Below, piece after piece: positions 62,601-64,000 of a DNA stretch of 64,000 bases. How positions within the stretch are numbered: the stretch's first letter is position 1; every line of letters starts with the position of its first letter. The stretch spans positions 41,009,571-41,073,570 of the forward strand of contig OU862927.1 in assembly GCA_917880885.1 (NCBI GenBank). The letters run 5' to 3'. A program made the translations under genes and the position numbers. The stretch comes from Limnephilus marmoratus (lineage: Eukaryota > Arthropoda > Insecta > Trichoptera > Limnephilidae). The notes beneath the pieces are model-generated. The model had not been told where the DNA came from, made no database searches, and was given only the letters and a program-made list of their open reading frames with translations.

Positions 62601-62621
62601 ACCCCAATATTGTTACTAAGT

Positions 62622-62840
62622 TTATGGATGGATGGATGGATGGATGGATGGATGGATGGATGGATGGATGGATGGATGGATGGATGGATGGATGGATGGA
62701 TGGATGGATGGATGGATGGATGGATGGATGGATGGATGGATGGATGGATGGAACGGATGGATGGATGGGTGGATGGATGGATGGATGGATGGATGGATGG
62801 ATGGGTGGGTGGGTGGGTGGGTGGGTGGATGGATGGATAA
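62622..62840. repeat. TGGA tetranucleotide microsatellite, about 219 bases
   Basis: About 50 ATGG units with a GAACGG interruption near 62750 and a GGTG-rich variant block at 62808-62826. The Met-Asp-Gly-Trp and His-Pro-Ser-Ile repeat proteins from its frames are by-products. Confidence 0.95.
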
Positions 62841-62967
62841 ATAGATAAATAGATTAATGACAAAATGACAAATTTATAAATGACCGCAAATTGACACGAC
62901 CTCGTAAGCGAAAGTAAATTTTCATTTTACCCAATTGAAATTCAAGTTGTCCTTAATTTATTTTTTA

Positions 62968-63370
62968 TGTGACTACCTTCACAAGAGTCCCAGCTGCTCC
63001 CGTCTGGAGCCAGTGAGACAATGACATCCCCAATTGGGATAATTGTGAGGCTGAAGGTTGTGGGGAGGGGAAGGAGATGTGGGAGAGGAAGGAGAGGAAG
63101 AACCTGGCTATTCAGATCTGGTCACAAAACACAGCTAAAGCCATTTCAACCAATGTTTCAATTTTGAATGATGATATTACACCAGGGCGATACTAAGAGT
63201 ATCTTCCATTCTGGCACATTCCGCAAATAAACTGTAAGTTTTTTTAATGAATTAATGGTGAAATAACATAAATTAATCAAATAACAGTTATTTGCACACG
63301 CCGGGATTCGATCCCGCAACCTTTAGATTACGAGCCAGGACCCTTAACCCTCGACTACGGACGACCGTCA
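62968..63370 (-). mobile_element. tRNA-derived SINE, near full length
   Basis: The tRNA-like head on the minus strand (about 63365-63296) contains CGTAGTCGAGGGTTAAGG and GCGGGATCGAATCCCGGC (B box with intact T-arm). The body follows (AACATTGGTTGAAATGGC, TTTAGCTGTGTTTTGTGAC, CTCACAATTATCCCAATTG), ending GCAGCTGGGACTCTTGTGAA and GGTAGTCACATAAAAAA. It is the most complete member beside 31.25 kb. Confidence 0.85.
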
Positions 63371-64000
63371 AAATCACCCTTTATAGAAATTTAGGTGGAT
63401 CTAAAGGTTTTTTCGAAAAAATATTCGTGTTGTCCAGTTTGATCGTATTATTACCAAATATTCAGATGGAGAAAATGGTTATATCTAGGTATTGGAGTAA
63501 ATATGCATATAGTCCACCTCACGAATAATATGGAACGTTTGTCATGTCGAAGTTCGATACACGGATGAGCACGGACAATACGGAATATCCTTGTTTAATC
63601 TATAGACACAATCAAATATGACATTTGTCGGAGGTTCTTACAAAATAAATTCTCCTCAAAATAAAAACAAAAAAGTATCTACTTAGATTTAATCCTAATA
63701 TTAATGGTTCCAGGTGCGAGCTGGAAAAGCTGCATATCATTATCATTTAGATATACATCCCAGGTTTTAAATGGTTTGTTTGGCAAAGCAGGGTTTGTCT
63801 AACGAGTATATGTAATTATTCCAATACCTTTCTTTCCATGTTCTTCTGTTATAAATACCGGTACAAACTGGTCAATAATGCATTCACTTCATAAAAATAA
63901 AATAAATGATTGTAGTTTTATATGGCAATAATATTTTATCTATGATTGAAAGCATTTAAATAAAAACGATAAACATAAAAATGGCGTGTACCGCGAAAGT
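63371..64000. other. No gene recognised
   Basis: AT-rich to the window edge, with unsupported short frames only. Confidence 0.35.

Noticed and set aside
62411..62863. Long frames rich in MDGW or HPSI repeats
   Set aside because: They are translations of the TGGA microsatellite in different frames and on both strands.

Overview
This is a eukaryotic window, almost certainly arthropod and probably insect nuclear DNA. It is AT-rich and has no operon-like packing. It carries arthropod-type non-LTR retrotransposons (LINEs), tRNA-derived SINEs, Helitrons, hAT, piggyBac, PIF/Harbinger and Penelope-like elements, and a Gypsy LTR retrotransposon. I found no convincing host gene, rRNA gene or functional tRNA gene. 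The species cannot be named from the sequence. Almost every long open frame is a transposon remnant; the rest are short frames without recognisable domains. | Layout: 1-5.2 kb holds simple tandem repeats and a GC-rich block with one unassigned ORF. 5.2-7.3 kb has a LINE C-terminal remnant and a hAT element with a broken transposase. 7.6-12.0 kb is a near full-length LINE on the minus strand (ORF1, endonuclease, RT) carrying two homopolymer frameshifts and one stop. 12-25 kb is a nest of Helitrons, a PIF/Harbinger element inside a Helitron, TIR elements, SINEs and LINE fragments. 25.7-26.7 kb is a minisatellite that leaves reading frames open on both strands. 27-35 kb has LINE relics, SINEs, a degraded piggyBac, a Penelope-like insertion with a hammerhead-like motif, and a hAT MITE inside a SINE. 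36.6-39.3 kb has a Helitron, a 1.5 kb hAT with perfect 8-bp target duplication, and a long palindrome. 42.4-43.6 kb and 51.7-52.3 kb are two remnants of one LINE. 46.1-50.3 kb is a Gypsy element with two LTRs, inserted into a short repeat and deleted for the end of integrase. 52.8-58.4 kb carries two near-identical modules in permuted order (A-B, then B-A). 59-63.4 kb has three more LINE remnants, a hairpin MITE, a TGGA microsatellite and a tRNA-SINE. | How the parts relate: the most numerous family is a short dispersed repeat (here called hp repeat, about 14 copies or fragments). It ends in a two-tier hairpin followed by A-rich sequence. The same 3' end closes the LINE remnants at 42.4-43.6 and 51.7-52.3 kb, and the first of these also begins with the hp repeat 5' region. 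The family therefore looks like internally deleted derivatives, or SINE partners, of that LINE. Likewise the short Helitrons share a 3' hairpin and CTAG end, and a helicase C-terminus at 51.3 kb lies next to the same hairpin, suggesting their autonomous source. | Limits: identifications rest on reading translated motifs and repeat structure by eye. Boundaries are approximate unless a target duplication is stated.
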